Shown: positions 19,991 to 28,270 of the stretch, piece after piece
Layout of the letters: each line of letters begins with the position of its first letter
Position numbering within the stretch: the first letter of the stretch is position 1
Made by a program: the position numbers and the translations under genes
Assembly (NCBI GenBank): GCA_030685025.1
Contig: JAUXWC010000205.1
Coordinates: 62,001 to 126,000 of the forward strand
Direction: 5' to 3'
Source of the DNA: Rhodoferax sp.
GTDB taxonomy: Bacteria; Pseudomonadota; Gammaproteobacteria; Burkholderiales; Burkholderiaceae_C
Length of the DNA: 64,000 bases
The notes under the pieces: model-generated
What the model was told of the DNA's origin: nothing
Seen by the model: only the letters and a program-made list of their open reading frames with translations
The model's database searches: none

Positions 19991-20887
19991 ATGAACCTGA
20001 TTTTTGATTCCTTCTGGCGCGCGGTGGCCTATTGCATGCACCCGCGCGTGATGGTGCTGTCGTTGCTGCCACTGGTGCTGATGGTGCCGCTGGCGCTGGG
20101 CCTGGGCTACTTCTATTGGGAACCCGCAATCGACTGGGTGCGTGCGTCGCTGGAGTCCTCAAGCATCATCAATCACGTCTGGTCCTGGTTGCAGGGCGTT
20201 GGCGCGGGTGGCCTCAAGAGCGTGGTGGCGCCATTGATTGTCGTGTTCGCGGTCACGCCCCTGATCGTGGTCGTCTGTCTGCTGGCGGTGGCGATGCTGA
20301 TGACGCCGGCCTTGGTGTCCCTGGTCGCCAAGCGACGCTTTGGGCAACTGGAGCGCAAGCACGGTGGCTCACTGGTCTTCAGCGTCTTGTGGTCGCTGGG
20401 TTCGACCGTTTTGGCGATCGCGGCCATGGTGGTGTCGATTCCCCTGTGGCTGGTGCCGCCCCTGATTCTGGTGCTGCCACCCCTGATTTGGGGTTGGCTG
20501 ACCTACCGGGTGATGGCCTTTGATGCACTGGCTGAGCATGCAAGTGCCGACGAGCGGCGCACGATCTTTAGAGAGCACCGTGGCTGGTTGCTTGGCATTG
20601 GCGTGCTCAGCGGCTACCTGGGTGCCGCACCCAGCTTGATATGGGCCTCGGGCGTGTTGTTCGTGGTGATGGCGCCGATCCTCGTGCCGATCGCCATCTG
20701 GATCTACACGCTGGTGTTTGCCTTTTCCTCCCTGTGGTTCACGCATTACTGCCTGGCGGCCCTGCAGACCTTGCGCGCGCAAGCGCTTGTTGTGCCGCCG
20801 ACCCCGACCATCACGCCCGAGGCGACCAGTATCCCCGCGCCGGTAGTACCTCATGCCACCAGTTCCCCAGACCAGCCCCAGCCCTGA
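19991..20887 (+). CDS. EI24 domain membrane protein
   Basis: 298 residues with about six hydrophobic segments. The N-terminus FDSFWRAVAYCMHPRVMVLSLLPLVLMVPL and the motif WGWLTYRVMAFDALAEHASADERRTI are typical of the EI24/CysZ-like family in Burkholderiales. The C-terminal 35 residues are a Pro/Thr-rich tail. The 3' end overlaps the next gene by 35 bases in another frame, so the two are probably cotranscribed. Transport substrate unknown. Confidence 0.85.
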   Translation: MNLIFDSFWRAVAYCMHPRVMVLSLLPLVLMVPLALGLGYFYWEPAIDWVRASLESSSIINHVWSWLQGVGAGGLKSVVAPLIVVFAVTPLIVVVCLLAVAMLMTPALVSLVAKRRFGQLERKHGGSLVFSVLWSLGSTVLAIAAMVVSIPLWLVPPLILVLPPLIWGWLTYRVMAFDALAEHASADERRTIFREHRGWLLGIGVLSGYLGAAPSLIWASGVLFVVMAPILVPIAIWIYTLVFAFSSLWFTHYCLAALQTLRAQALVVPPTPTITPEATSIPAPVVPHATSSPDQPQP

Positions 20888-21698
20888 ACGCGCGCGGCGC
20901 TTCGGTCTGATCATCGTTGGCGACGAAATCCTGTCGGGCAAGCGCGCCGACAAACACCTGCCCAAGGTGATCGAACTGCTCAAGGCCCGTGGTCTGCAGC
21001 TTGACTACGCGGACTACGTGGGCGATGCGCCGGTGCGCATCGTGGCTACCTTGCAGCGTGCCTTTGCGTCGGGCGAGGTGGTATTTTCGTGCGGTGGCAT
21101 TGGTGCTACGCCGGATGACCACACGCGCCAGTGCGCGGCGCAGGCGCTGGGCGTGGGCTTGGCTTTGCATCCCGAGGCCGAGGCGTTGATTCGCCAACGT
21201 ATGCAGGAATTGGCAAGTCAGCAGGGTACGCTCTACGAGGCCGACCGGCCCGACAACGTGCACCGCCTGAACATGGGTGTGTTTCCGGTTGGCGCAACCA
21301 TCATTCCCAACCCGTTCAACAAGATACCGGGTTTCAGTTGTGGTGATGTGCATTTTGTCCCGGGCTTCCCGGTGATGGCCTGGCCCATGATGGAGTGGGT
21401 GCTCGACAACCGATACCGGCATCTGTTTCGCACTGACGCCTGGCTCGAACAATCGGTCATTGTGTTTGGCGCCATGGAGGCGGCTCTGACGCCGCTGATG
21501 CAGGAAATCGAGGCCACCTTCGTGGGTGTCAAGGTGTTCAGCCTGCCCAGCGTTGACCACCCCGAATATGGCCGCCACATCGAGCTCGGCGTCAAGGGTG
21601 AACCGATCCAGGTTGCGCTGGCCTATGCGAAGTTGATGGAGGGATTGCGCGGTCTCAGTGCAGCCATGGGCCCCGAATTGGTGCAAAAACCAGGATAG
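20853..21698 (+). CDS. Molybdopterin-binding-fold protein (CinA N-terminal/MoaB-like)
   Basis: 281 residues. The MoCF_biosynth fold is visible in RRFGLIIVGDEILSGKRADKH and VVFSCGGIGATPDDHTRQCAAQALG. There is no CinA C-terminal nicotinamide amidase domain, so this is the stand-alone CinA-like group with unclear physiological role (pyrophosphatase activity is known in relatives). It starts inside the EI24 gene and is followed by the glnA promoter region. Confidence 0.85.
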   Translation: MPPVPQTSPSPERARRFGLIIVGDEILSGKRADKHLPKVIELLKARGLQLDYADYVGDAPVRIVATLQRAFASGEVVFSCGGIGATPDDHTRQCAAQALGVGLALHPEAEALIRQRMQELASQQGTLYEADRPDNVHRLNMGVFPVGATIIPNPFNKIPGFSCGDVHFVPGFPVMAWPMMEWVLDNRYRHLFRTDAWLEQSVIVFGAMEAALTPLMQEIEATFVGVKVFSLPSVDHPEYGRHIELGVKGEPIQVALAYAKLMEGLRGLSAAMGPELVQKPG

Positions 21699-21712
21699 CC
21701 CGTTTTGGTGCA
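21678..21712 (+). promoter_or_regulatory. Candidate NtrC-binding half sites upstream of glnA
   Basis: Two copies of TTGGTGCA (21678-21685 and 21705-21712), 27 bases apart. TGGTGCA is the right half of the NtrC palindrome; each copy has a weaker left half five bases before it (GCCCC and AGCCC against GCACC). They lie about 125-160 bases upstream of the sigma-54 promoter, the usual enhancer distance. The first overlaps the end of the preceding gene. Confidence 0.45.
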
Positions 21713-21838
21713 TTGCTTCACGCACCGTTTATGGGCAATGATGCGTCAAGAGTGCGTGTTCCGCTGCCGAGCGTCAGCAAATGCCGTGGCAAGTCAGGGC
21801 AAAATACAGGGTTTGGCGGATCAGGGGCCTCGTGTGAA

Positions 21839-21854
21839 TTGGCACAAAACCTGC
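21839..21854 (+). promoter_or_regulatory. Sigma-54 promoter of glnA
   Basis: TTGGCACAAAACCTGC has the invariant GG and GC dinucleotides separated by exactly ten bases, as the sigma-54 -24/-12 consensus requires. It lies about 50 bases before the glnA start. Sigma-54 control of glnA by NtrC, encoded downstream, is the classical arrangement. Confidence 0.75.
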
Positions 21855-21903
21855 GTTCGCGTTCTCGTAGCTTTCTTACCAACGATCCAACCAGGAGTAT
21901 TTG

Positions 21904-23319
21904 ATGGCCAAGACCGTCGCAGACGTGTTCAAGATGGTGAAGGACAACGAAGTCAAGTTTGTCGACTTCCGTTTCACCGATACGCGGGGCAAGCAGCAGC
22001 ACACCACCGTGCCTGTGTCGCATTTTGACGAAGACAAGTTCACCTCGGGCCACGCGTTCGACGGCTCGTCGATCGCCGGCTGGAAGGGCATCGAGGCTTC
22101 GGACATGTTGCTCATGCCGGACCCCAACTCGGCCAACATCGACCCGTTCTACGAAGAAACCACCATCATCCTGACCTGCGACGTGGTGGAACCCAGCGAC
22201 GGCAAGGCCTATGACCGCGACCCGCGTTCGATCGCCAAGCGCGCCGAGGCTTACCTTAAGGCCAGCGGCACAGGCGACACCGCCTACTTCGGTCCCGAGC
22301 CGGAATTCTTCATCTTCGACGGCGTGCGCTGGAGCACCGAGCCCCACAACACCTTTTACGAAATCGAGGAATACGAAGCTCCCTGGAACACCGGCGCCAA
22401 GCTCGAAGGCGGCAACCGTGGCCATCGACCGACCACCAAGGGCGGGTATTTCCCGGTTCCGCCGGTCGACAGCACGCAGGACATGCGTGCCGAGATGTCG
22501 CTGATTCTGGAATCGTTGGGCATTCCGGTTGAAGTGTTCCACCACGAAGTTGCCGGTGCCGGCCAGAACGAAATCGGCACCCGTTTCAGCACCCTGGTGG
22601 AGCGCGCCGACTGGACCATGCTGCAAAAGTACGTGATCCACAACGTTGCCAACGCCTACGGCAAGACCGCCACCTTCATGCCCAAGCCTTACCACGGCGA
22701 CAACGGCAGCGGCATGCACGTGCACCAGTCGGTCTGGAAGAATGGCAAGAACCTGTTTGCCGGTGACGGCTACGCTGGCCTGAGCGACTTCGCCCTGTAC
22801 TACATCGGCGGCATCATCAAGCACGCCCGCGCCCTGAACGCCATCACCAACCCCGGCACCAACAGCTACAAGCGCCTCGTGCCCCACTTCGAAGCCCCGG
22901 TCAAGCTGGCCTACTCGGCCAAGAACCGCTCGGCCGCGATCCGCATCCCGTTTGTCTCCAACCCCAAAGGCCGTCGCGTGGAAGCCCGCTTCCCCGATCC
23001 ACTGATGAACCCTTATCTGGGCTTTGCTGCCCTGCTGATGGCGGGTCTGGATGGCGTCGAGAACAAGATCCATCCGGGCGAGGCTGCCTCCAAGGACCTC
23101 TACCATCTGCCACCGGAAGAGGACAAACTCGTGCCGACCGTGTGCCACAGCCTGGACCAGGCCCTGGAGCACCTCGACAAGGACCGCGCCTTTCTGACCA
23201 AGGGCGGCGTGTTCACCGACAGCATGCTCGACGCCTACATTGAGCTCAAGATGCAGGAAGTCACGCGCTTTCGCATGGCCGTGCATCCGTGCGAGTACGA
23301 CATGTACTTCTCTCTGTAA
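21904..23319 (+). CDS. glnA: Glutamine synthetase type I
   Basis: 471 residues, standard GSI-beta length. Catalyses ATP-dependent amidation of glutamate. The start is the ATG at 21904 with AGGAG six bases upstream. Family segments: [58 protein letters not shown], and [10 protein letters not shown], which contains the tyrosine adenylylated by GlnE in relatives. Sigma-54 promoter upstream and rho-independent terminator downstream. Confidence 0.98.
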   Translation: MAKTVADVFKMVKDNEVKFVDFRFTDTRGKQQHTTVPVSHFDEDKFTSGHAFDGSSIAGWKGIEASDMLLMPDPNSANIDPFYEETTIILTCDVVEPSDGKAYDRDPRSIAKRAEAYLKASGTGDTAYFGPEPEFFIFDGVRWSTEPHNTFYEIEEYEAPWNTGAKLEGGNRGHRPTTKGGYFPVPPVDSTQDMRAEMSLILESLGIPVEVFHHEVAGAGQNEIGTRFSTLVERADWTMLQKYVIHNVANAYGKTATFMPKPYHGDNGSGMHVHQSVWKNGKNLFAGDGYAGLSDFALYYIGGIIKHARALNAITNPGTNSYKRLVPHFEAPVKLAYSAKNRSAAIRIPFVSNPKGRRVEARFPDPLMNPYLGFAALLMAGLDGVENKIHPGEAASKDLYHLPPEEDKLVPTVCHSLDQALEHLDKDRAFLTKGGVFTDSMLDAYIELKMQEVTRFRMAVHPCEYDMYFSL

Positions 23320-23323
23320 TTAG

Positions 23324-23351
23324 GAGGGTGCCCTGCGTCGAGGGCGCCCTT
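23324..23351 (+). other. Hairpin after the glnA stop codon
   Basis: AGGGTGCCCT and AGGGCGCCCT pair across a short loop directly after the stop codon. It precedes the main terminator and may stabilise the glnA message. Confidence 0.45.
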
Positions 23352-23365
23352 ACAGTTGCTTACGA

Positions 23366-23393
23366 AAAGGGATGGCGTCGCCATCCCTTTTTC
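23366..23393 (+). terminator. Rho-independent terminator of glnA
   Basis: A perfect stem GGGATGGC/GCCATCCC with a three-base loop, preceded by A residues and followed by a run of five T. It would end the glnA transcript before the next gene. Confidence 0.9.
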
Positions 23394-23484
23394 TTGGTAT
23401 GGTGGTCTGGCAGATTTGGCGATTGGCCCCACTTGACGCATACTAAGGCAAAGTCCATGTCACCATCTTGATGGACAAAACAGT

Positions 23485-23976
23485 ATGAAATACGGCTTAT
23501 TCATTCCCCTAGCAGCTACGGTTTTCGTAGCGGGCAGCTTTGCCCAGACCCGCATCTACCGCTGTGGCAACGAGTACACCAATACCGTGCCCGATGCTCA
23601 GGCCAAGGGCTGCAAGCTGGTCGAGGGCGCCAACGTCACCGTGATCCAGGGCCCACCCCGCGTGGTTACGCCCAAACCCGGGGCCAGTGGCTCGCAGCCG
23701 GGCCAGCGGGTGGACGCCGGTGAGCAGCGCTCGCGTGATTCGGATTCACGTTCTATCCTGGAAGCGGAACTCAAGAAAGCCGAGACGCGCCTTGAGGAGC
23801 TGACCCGCGAATACAACAAGGGTGAGCCGGACCGTCGCCCGGAGGAGGCCCGCAACCCCAACAAGTATGCCGAGCGTGTGCAAGAGCTCAAGGCCAGCAT
23901 CGCTCGGCTTGAGGGCGACATCACCGGCATTCGCCGCGAACTCAGCCGCGCGCCCCCGCCCAGTGCGGCAAAATGA
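23485..23976 (+). CDS. Exported protein with C-terminal coiled coil
   Basis: 163 residues. A Sec signal peptide (about 1-20, ending GSFAQ) is followed by RIYRCGNEYTNTVPDAQAKGCKLVEG, a cysteine-containing segment resembling DUF4124-type exported proteins, then a charged region (about 88-150) predicted as coiled coil (AELKKAETRLEELTREYNK). It sits between glnA and ntrB; its role in nitrogen control, if any, is unknown. Confidence 0.75.
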   Translation: MKYGLFIPLAATVFVAGSFAQTRIYRCGNEYTNTVPDAQAKGCKLVEGANVTVIQGPPRVVTPKPGASGSQPGQRVDAGEQRSRDSDSRSILEAELKKAETRLEELTREYNKGEPDRRPEEARNPNKYAERVQELKASIARLEGDITGIRRELSRAPPPSAAK

Positions 23977-23980
23977 GCGC

Positions 23981-25072
23981 TTGAACACGCCGCTTTCCTC
24001 ATCCATTTCCACGTCGCTGGCGTCCTCGCGTTTTCAATCGTTTGACCTGCTGGCCACCCTGGTGGCCGTGGTGCGTAGCGACGGTACGGTGCTGTTTGCC
24101 AACTCGGCCCTGGAAGACGCCCTGGGGAGTTCCCGGCGCACCATTGAAGGCTCCGTCCTGCCGGACAGTTTTACCGAGCCGCAGGCCCTGCATCGGGCAT
24201 TGGAGGGTGCGGGTGGTAACCAGTTCGCGGCGCTGCGTTATGACGCCTGGCTCAAGCGCCTCAACCATGAGCCATTTCCGGTGCATGTGATCGTGACACA
24301 GACCGATATGCCCGATGAGATTGTCGTGGAGTTGCTGCCACTGGAGCTGCAAGCCCGCCAGGAGCGCGAGGAGCGGCTGGTGGACCAGGCGCAGGCCAAC
24401 AAGGAACTGATTCGCAACCTGGCGCACGAAATCAAGAACCCGCTGGGCGGTATTCGAGGCGCCGCGCAACTACTGGAGATGGAAGTCGAGTCGCGCGACC
24501 TGAAGGAGTACACGCAGGTCATCATCCACGAGGCCGATCGGCTTCAAACACTGGTTGACCGCTTACTGGCACCGCATCGGCGCCCGCACCTGGTGGGGGA
24601 CGTCAATATTCACGAAGTGTGCGAACGCGTGCGCGCGCTGATCGTGGCCGAGTTCCCCAAGGGCCTCAAAGTGGTGCGCGACTACGACACCTCCATCCCT
24701 GAGTTTCGGGGCGACCGCGAGCAACTGATCCAGACCGTTCTGAATGTTGCCCACAACGCCTGCCAAGCGCTGGTCGAGCGAATCACGCTGGGCGATGCGT
24801 GCTTGACTTTTCGCACCCGAATCGCGCGCCAGATTACCTTTGGCAAGCAGCGCTACAAGTTGGCATTGGAATTGCATGTCATGGACAACGGGCCAGGCAT
24901 TCCGGACTCGATCAAAGACCGCATCTTCTATCCGCTGGTGTCAGGACGGGAGGGCGGCTCCGGCTTGGGGCTGACCTTGGCGCAAACCTTTGTCCAGCAG
25001 CACCACGGACTGATCGAGGTCGAGAGTGTCCCCGGCCGAACGGATTTCACGATACTGATTCCTCTGCCTTGA
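23981..25072 (+). CDS. glnL: Nitrogen regulation sensor histidine kinase NtrB
   Basis: About 363 residues if it starts at the TTG at 23981, four bases after the upstream gene; no better in-frame ATG fits and the start is uncertain. A PAS domain (about 20-120) is followed by the H-box RNLAHEIKNPLGG with H149, the N-box VLNVAHNACQAL, and the G-boxes DNGPGIP and GREGGSGLGLTLAQ. NtrB phosphorylates or dephosphorylates NtrC under control of PII. A palindromic repeat separates it from ntrC. Confidence 0.92.
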   Translation: MNTPLSSSISTSLASSRFQSFDLLATLVAVVRSDGTVLFANSALEDALGSSRRTIEGSVLPDSFTEPQALHRALEGAGGNQFAALRYDAWLKRLNHEPFPVHVIVTQTDMPDEIVVELLPLELQARQEREERLVDQAQANKELIRNLAHEIKNPLGGIRGAAQLLEMEVESRDLKEYTQVIIHEADRLQTLVDRLLAPHRRPHLVGDVNIHEVCERVRALIVAEFPKGLKVVRDYDTSIPEFRGDREQLIQTVLNVAHNACQALVERITLGDACLTFRTRIARQITFGKQRYKLALELHVMDNGPGIPDSIKDRIFYPLVSGREGGSGLGLTLAQTFVQQHHGLIEVESVPGRTDFTILIPLP

Positions 25073-25075
25073 TCA

Positions 25076-25157
25076 GTTGAGGACAGAGCTGGTTCGCTGC
25101 GCGTAACTGCGGTCTGTCCCGCAAGGTATCGGGTTGGTAGCTGCGGTCTGTCCCGCA
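25076..25157 (+). repeat. Palindromic element, copy (d), between ntrB and ntrC
   Basis: GTTGAGGACAGAGC, 21 bases, GGTCTGTCCCGCA, then a second GGTCTGTCCCGCA 21 bases later. It fills most of the 123-base gap between ntrB and ntrC, genes that are usually only a few bases apart. It could form alternative hairpins within the bicistronic message. Confidence 0.8.
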
Positions 25158-25195
25158 ATGTTCTTTCGACTATTTTTCAAGGGTGTCCCAAGACC

Positions 25196-26686
25196 ATGAA
25201 GCCGATCTGGATAGTTGATGATGACCAGTCGATTCGCTTCGTGCTGGAGAAGGCCCTGTTGCGCGAAAACCTGCCCACGCGCAGCTTCACCAATCCACGC
25301 GATGTGCTGCTGGCGCTGGACGCTTGCGGCGAGAACGACGTGCCGCAGGTCTTGGTGAGCGACATTCGCATGCCGGGCGGCTCCGGGCTTGAATTGCTCG
25401 ACAAGGTCAAGGCCAAGTGCCCTGGCCTGCCGGTGATCATCATGACCGCCTACTCCGACCTGGACAGCGCCGTGTCGGCGTTTCAGGGCGGCGCCTTCGA
25501 GTACCTGCCCAAACCTTTCGATGTCCCCAAGGCGGTGGCGCTGATTCGCCGCGCCCTGGAAGAAAGCCAGCGCGAACAGGTGGCCGAGGAGCGCATCACC
25601 GAGGCACCCGAAATGCTGGGCCAGGCACCGGCCATGCAGGATGTGTTTCGTGCCATTGGGCGCCTGAGTCAAAGCAACGTCACGGTGATGATTACCGGCG
25701 AGTCGGGCTCTGGCAAAGAGCTGGTGGCGCGGGCGCTGCACAAACATTCGCCGCGCGCCAACGGACCCTTCGTCGCCATCAACACCGCGGCGATCCCCAA
25801 GGACTTGCTGGAGTCGGAGCTGTTCGGCCATGAGCGCGGCGCCTTCACCGGGGCGCAGACCATGCGCCGGGGGCGCTTCGAGCAGGCCGAAGACGGCACC
25901 CTGTTTCTGGACGAAATCGGCGACATGCCGTTTGACCTGCAGACCCGGCTGCTGCGGGTGCTCAGTGACGGACACTTCTATCGGGTCGGCGGGCACAGCG
26001 CGGTCAAGGCCAATGTGCGGGTGATCGCTGCCACCCACCAGAACCTGGAACAAAGGGTCAAGGATGGTGCGTTTCGGGAGGACCTGTTTCACCGCCTGAA
26101 TGTGATTCGGCTGCGCCTGCCGGCCCTGCGCGAGCGCCTGGAAGACATTCCCATGCTGACCCGGCACTTCCTGCACATCAGTGCGCAGCAACTCGGGGTC
26201 GAACCCAAGCGCATCTCGGACGCGGCGCTGGCCTGGCTGGGTAACTTTGCGTTTCCTGGCAATGTGCGCCAGTTGGAGAACATCTGTCACTGGTTGACCG
26301 TGATGGCGCCGGCTCAGGTGATCGAGCCCAAGGATCTGCCGCCCGAGGTGGGTGTAGCGGCGCCGCAGGCCCCCAGGCAGATCGACCGGACTGCCCTGGA
26401 CGGCGAGGCGGATGTGCACGTCGCGCCGCCGCAAGCGTCAGTGGACCTGGATGCGGCGCCGACCCGCGCCGCGGCGTCGTGGGAGGATGGCTTGGAGGCA
26501 GAGGCAATCGAGCTGCTGCTCAGCGGTCGCCATGACGTATGGGACGCGTTGACGCAGCGTTTTGAGTCCAGGCTGATCAAGACCGCCCTGGCCAACACCA
26601 AGGGGCGACGAATCGAAGCTGCCCAGAAGCTGGGCATTGGGCGCAATACCATCACCCGCAAGATCCAGGAACTGGGACTAGAGTAA
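25196..26686 (+). CDS. glnG: Nitrogen regulation response regulator NtrC
   Basis: 496 residues. Receiver domain with phospho-acceptor D56 (VLVSDIRMPG), then a sigma-54 AAA+ domain with Walker A GESGSGKE, the intact sigma-54 contact loop GAFTGA (215-220) and LFLDEIGDMP, then a Fis-type helix-turn-helix at the C-terminus (RRIEAAQKLGIGRNTITRKIQELGLE). It activates sigma-54 promoters such as the one found upstream of glnA. The alkB remnant begins a few bases after its stop. Confidence 0.97.
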   Translation: MKPIWIVDDDQSIRFVLEKALLRENLPTRSFTNPRDVLLALDACGENDVPQVLVSDIRMPGGSGLELLDKVKAKCPGLPVIIMTAYSDLDSAVSAFQGGAFEYLPKPFDVPKAVALIRRALEESQREQVAEERITEAPEMLGQAPAMQDVFRAIGRLSQSNVTVMITGESGSGKELVARALHKHSPRANGPFVAINTAAIPKDLLESELFGHERGAFTGAQTMRRGRFEQAEDGTLFLDEIGDMPFDLQTRLLRVLSDGHFYRVGGHSAVKANVRVIAATHQNLEQRVKDGAFREDLFHRLNVIRLRLPALRERLEDIPMLTRHFLHISAQQLGVEPKRISDAALAWLGNFAFPGNVRQLENICHWLTVMAPAQVIEPKDLPPEVGVAAPQAPRQIDRTALDGEADVHVAPPQASVDLDAAPTRAAASWEDGLEAEAIELLLSGRHDVWDALTQRFESRLIKTALANTKGRRIEAAQKLGIGRNTITRKIQELGLE

Positions 26687-26691
26687 GCCGG

Positions 26692-27444
26692 CCTGAGCGC
26701 TGGCTGGCCAAGATCATTCTGGCGCCAACCGGTTATGGTCATTTCTTCATCGAGCACAACCGTGACCACCATCGTGATGTGGCCACTCCGGCCGATCCGG
26801 CGTCGTCGCGGATGGGTGAATCGATTTATGCCTTCTTGCTGCGGGAGATGCCGGGTGCGTTTGTGCGCGCCTGGAAGCTGGAGAGCGACCGTCTGTTGCG
26901 CGAACAGTTGCCACGCTGGTCACTGCACAATGAAATCCTGCAACCAGCCCTGATCACGGTGCTGTTGTGGACCACCCTCACGGTTTGGCTGGGGGCGCAG
27001 ATCCTGCCATTCTTGCTGGTCGCGTCGTTTTGGGCCAACTTTCAGTTGACCTCGGCCAACTACATCGAGCACTATGGCCTGCTGCGTGCCGAACGTGGGC
27101 CTGGCAAGTACGAGGCGTGCCAGCCGCACCATTCGTGGAACAGCAACCACATTTTTTCGAACTGGGCGCTGTTTCATCTGCAGCGCCATTCGGACCATCA
27201 CGCGCATCCGCTACGGCGCTACCAGTCGCTGCGCCACTTCGAGAACCTGCCGCGCCTGCCCAGTGGTTACTTCGGCATGTTCACCATTGCCTATTTCCCG
27301 CCGCTGTGGCGGCGAGTCATGGATGAGCGCCTGCTGGGCGTGGTCGGGCGGGATCCCGCCCGCATCAACCTGGATCCACGCCAGCGGGATGCGCTGGTGC
27401 GCCGGTATCAACTGCGTGACAGTGCGGTGGCGGCTTCGGGATAG
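26692..27444 (+). pseudogene. 5'-truncated alkane 1-monooxygenase (AlkB-like) remnant
   Basis: The frame from about 26692 reads as the C-terminal two thirds of an AlkB-type membrane di-iron hydroxylase: RWLAKIILAPTGYGHFFIEHNRDHH (second histidine box), NYIEHYGL, and LQRHSDHHAHP (last box), ending about where AlkB proteins end. The N-terminal membrane segments and the first box (HELxHK) are missing. The homologous frame simply begins after the ntrC stop with no ATG; the first usable start is a GTG at 26779, beyond the second box. A non-functional deletion product is the best reading. Confidence 0.75.
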
Positions 27445-27510
27445 GCCGGTTGGCGCGGGCGCGTCGTCACAGCGGTGGTCGAGTTCTCGAAGGCGCGAAC
27501 ACGCCACGCG

Positions 27511-28270
27511 TCACGGCACTTCGCTCAAGTCAAGGTCCTGCCTGAGCGCCACGCCACCGCGAATCCGTTCGATGGTGCGCAGCACCAGTGCCGCGTCGCA
27601 ATCGAATGCGCCATGGGCGGTGCGTTGGCGCGTGTCCATGGGTTCGCCCTCCTGACTCTGCGCGATTGGCTGACCAAACGCGTTGGTGCGGGTGCAGACC
27701 AGCGGCACATTGACCGGTGGGTCCAGCACCAGCGCCCCGGTGGGCCGGAGTTCGGCCACCGCGCGCTCGAAGTCGCGCAGCGCCTGCAGCGTCTCGGCCG
27801 CGTTGTTCCACTCGCCAAACAGCTTGCTGCGGTCCCAGGCGCCGTGCATGCCCAGCAGCGGCGAGGGGGTGTCTTCTTCAAACGAGCGGGCGACCAGGTA
27901 CAACAGCGACTTTTGATAGCCCATCACGCCACCGAGCGCCACGCTGTCGAGCCGCTCCATGGTGTCGCTCAGGATGCTGACGTGTAAGGGAAAGGTGTTT
28001 TTGTCAGCCTGCCGGCGTCCCAGGTAGGGCAGCCAATGCTGGTTGGCGAAGTCCACCGTGCAGGCGGGTGCATACAGGTGCGCGCTGCCCAGCGGGATGC
28101 GACGCTTGTGCAAAGCCCCCACCAGCGGACCCAGCACCAGGCTGCCAGCCGAGTGACCGATCAAATGCACCTGCAGCGCTGGCTCCAGCGCCAACAGGGT
28201 CTGCAGGCTGTTGGCCAGTTGGGTCAGGCCGCCGTCAGGGGTGTTGGCTTCTTTTGCGCAGCGTGTTTGA
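27511..28270 (-). CDS. Esterase/lipase-like C-terminal segment of the multi-enzyme protein (frameshifted)
   Basis: About 250 residues, starting in frame near 28270. It carries an alpha/beta-hydrolase nucleophile elbow LIGHSAGSLVLGPL, a possible acid region SILSDTMERLD, and MHGAWDRS. Its natural start is the 28224-30180 frame, which holds the first strand of the same hydrolase fold (RLVIYAHGGLNNEKEG); one missing A in the CAAAAGAAG run at about 28256 would join them as QKEANTPDGGL. A stand-alone gene is unlikely because the oxyanion strand would be absent. Confidence 0.6.

Noticed and set aside
21701-21740. GGTGC-N10-GCACC palindrome upstream of glnA as an NtrC site.
   Set aside because: The half sites are in the opposite orientation to the NtrC consensus (GCACC before GGTGC) and the spacing is too long; only the TTGGTGCA halves were kept as candidates.
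21718-23286. A 522-codon minus-strand frame across glnA.
   Set aside because: glnA is certain on the plus strand; the reverse product has Val/Gly/Ala/His-rich shadow composition.
25073-26434. A 453-codon minus-strand frame across ntrC.
   Set aside because: ntrC is certain; the reverse frame has no recognised motif.
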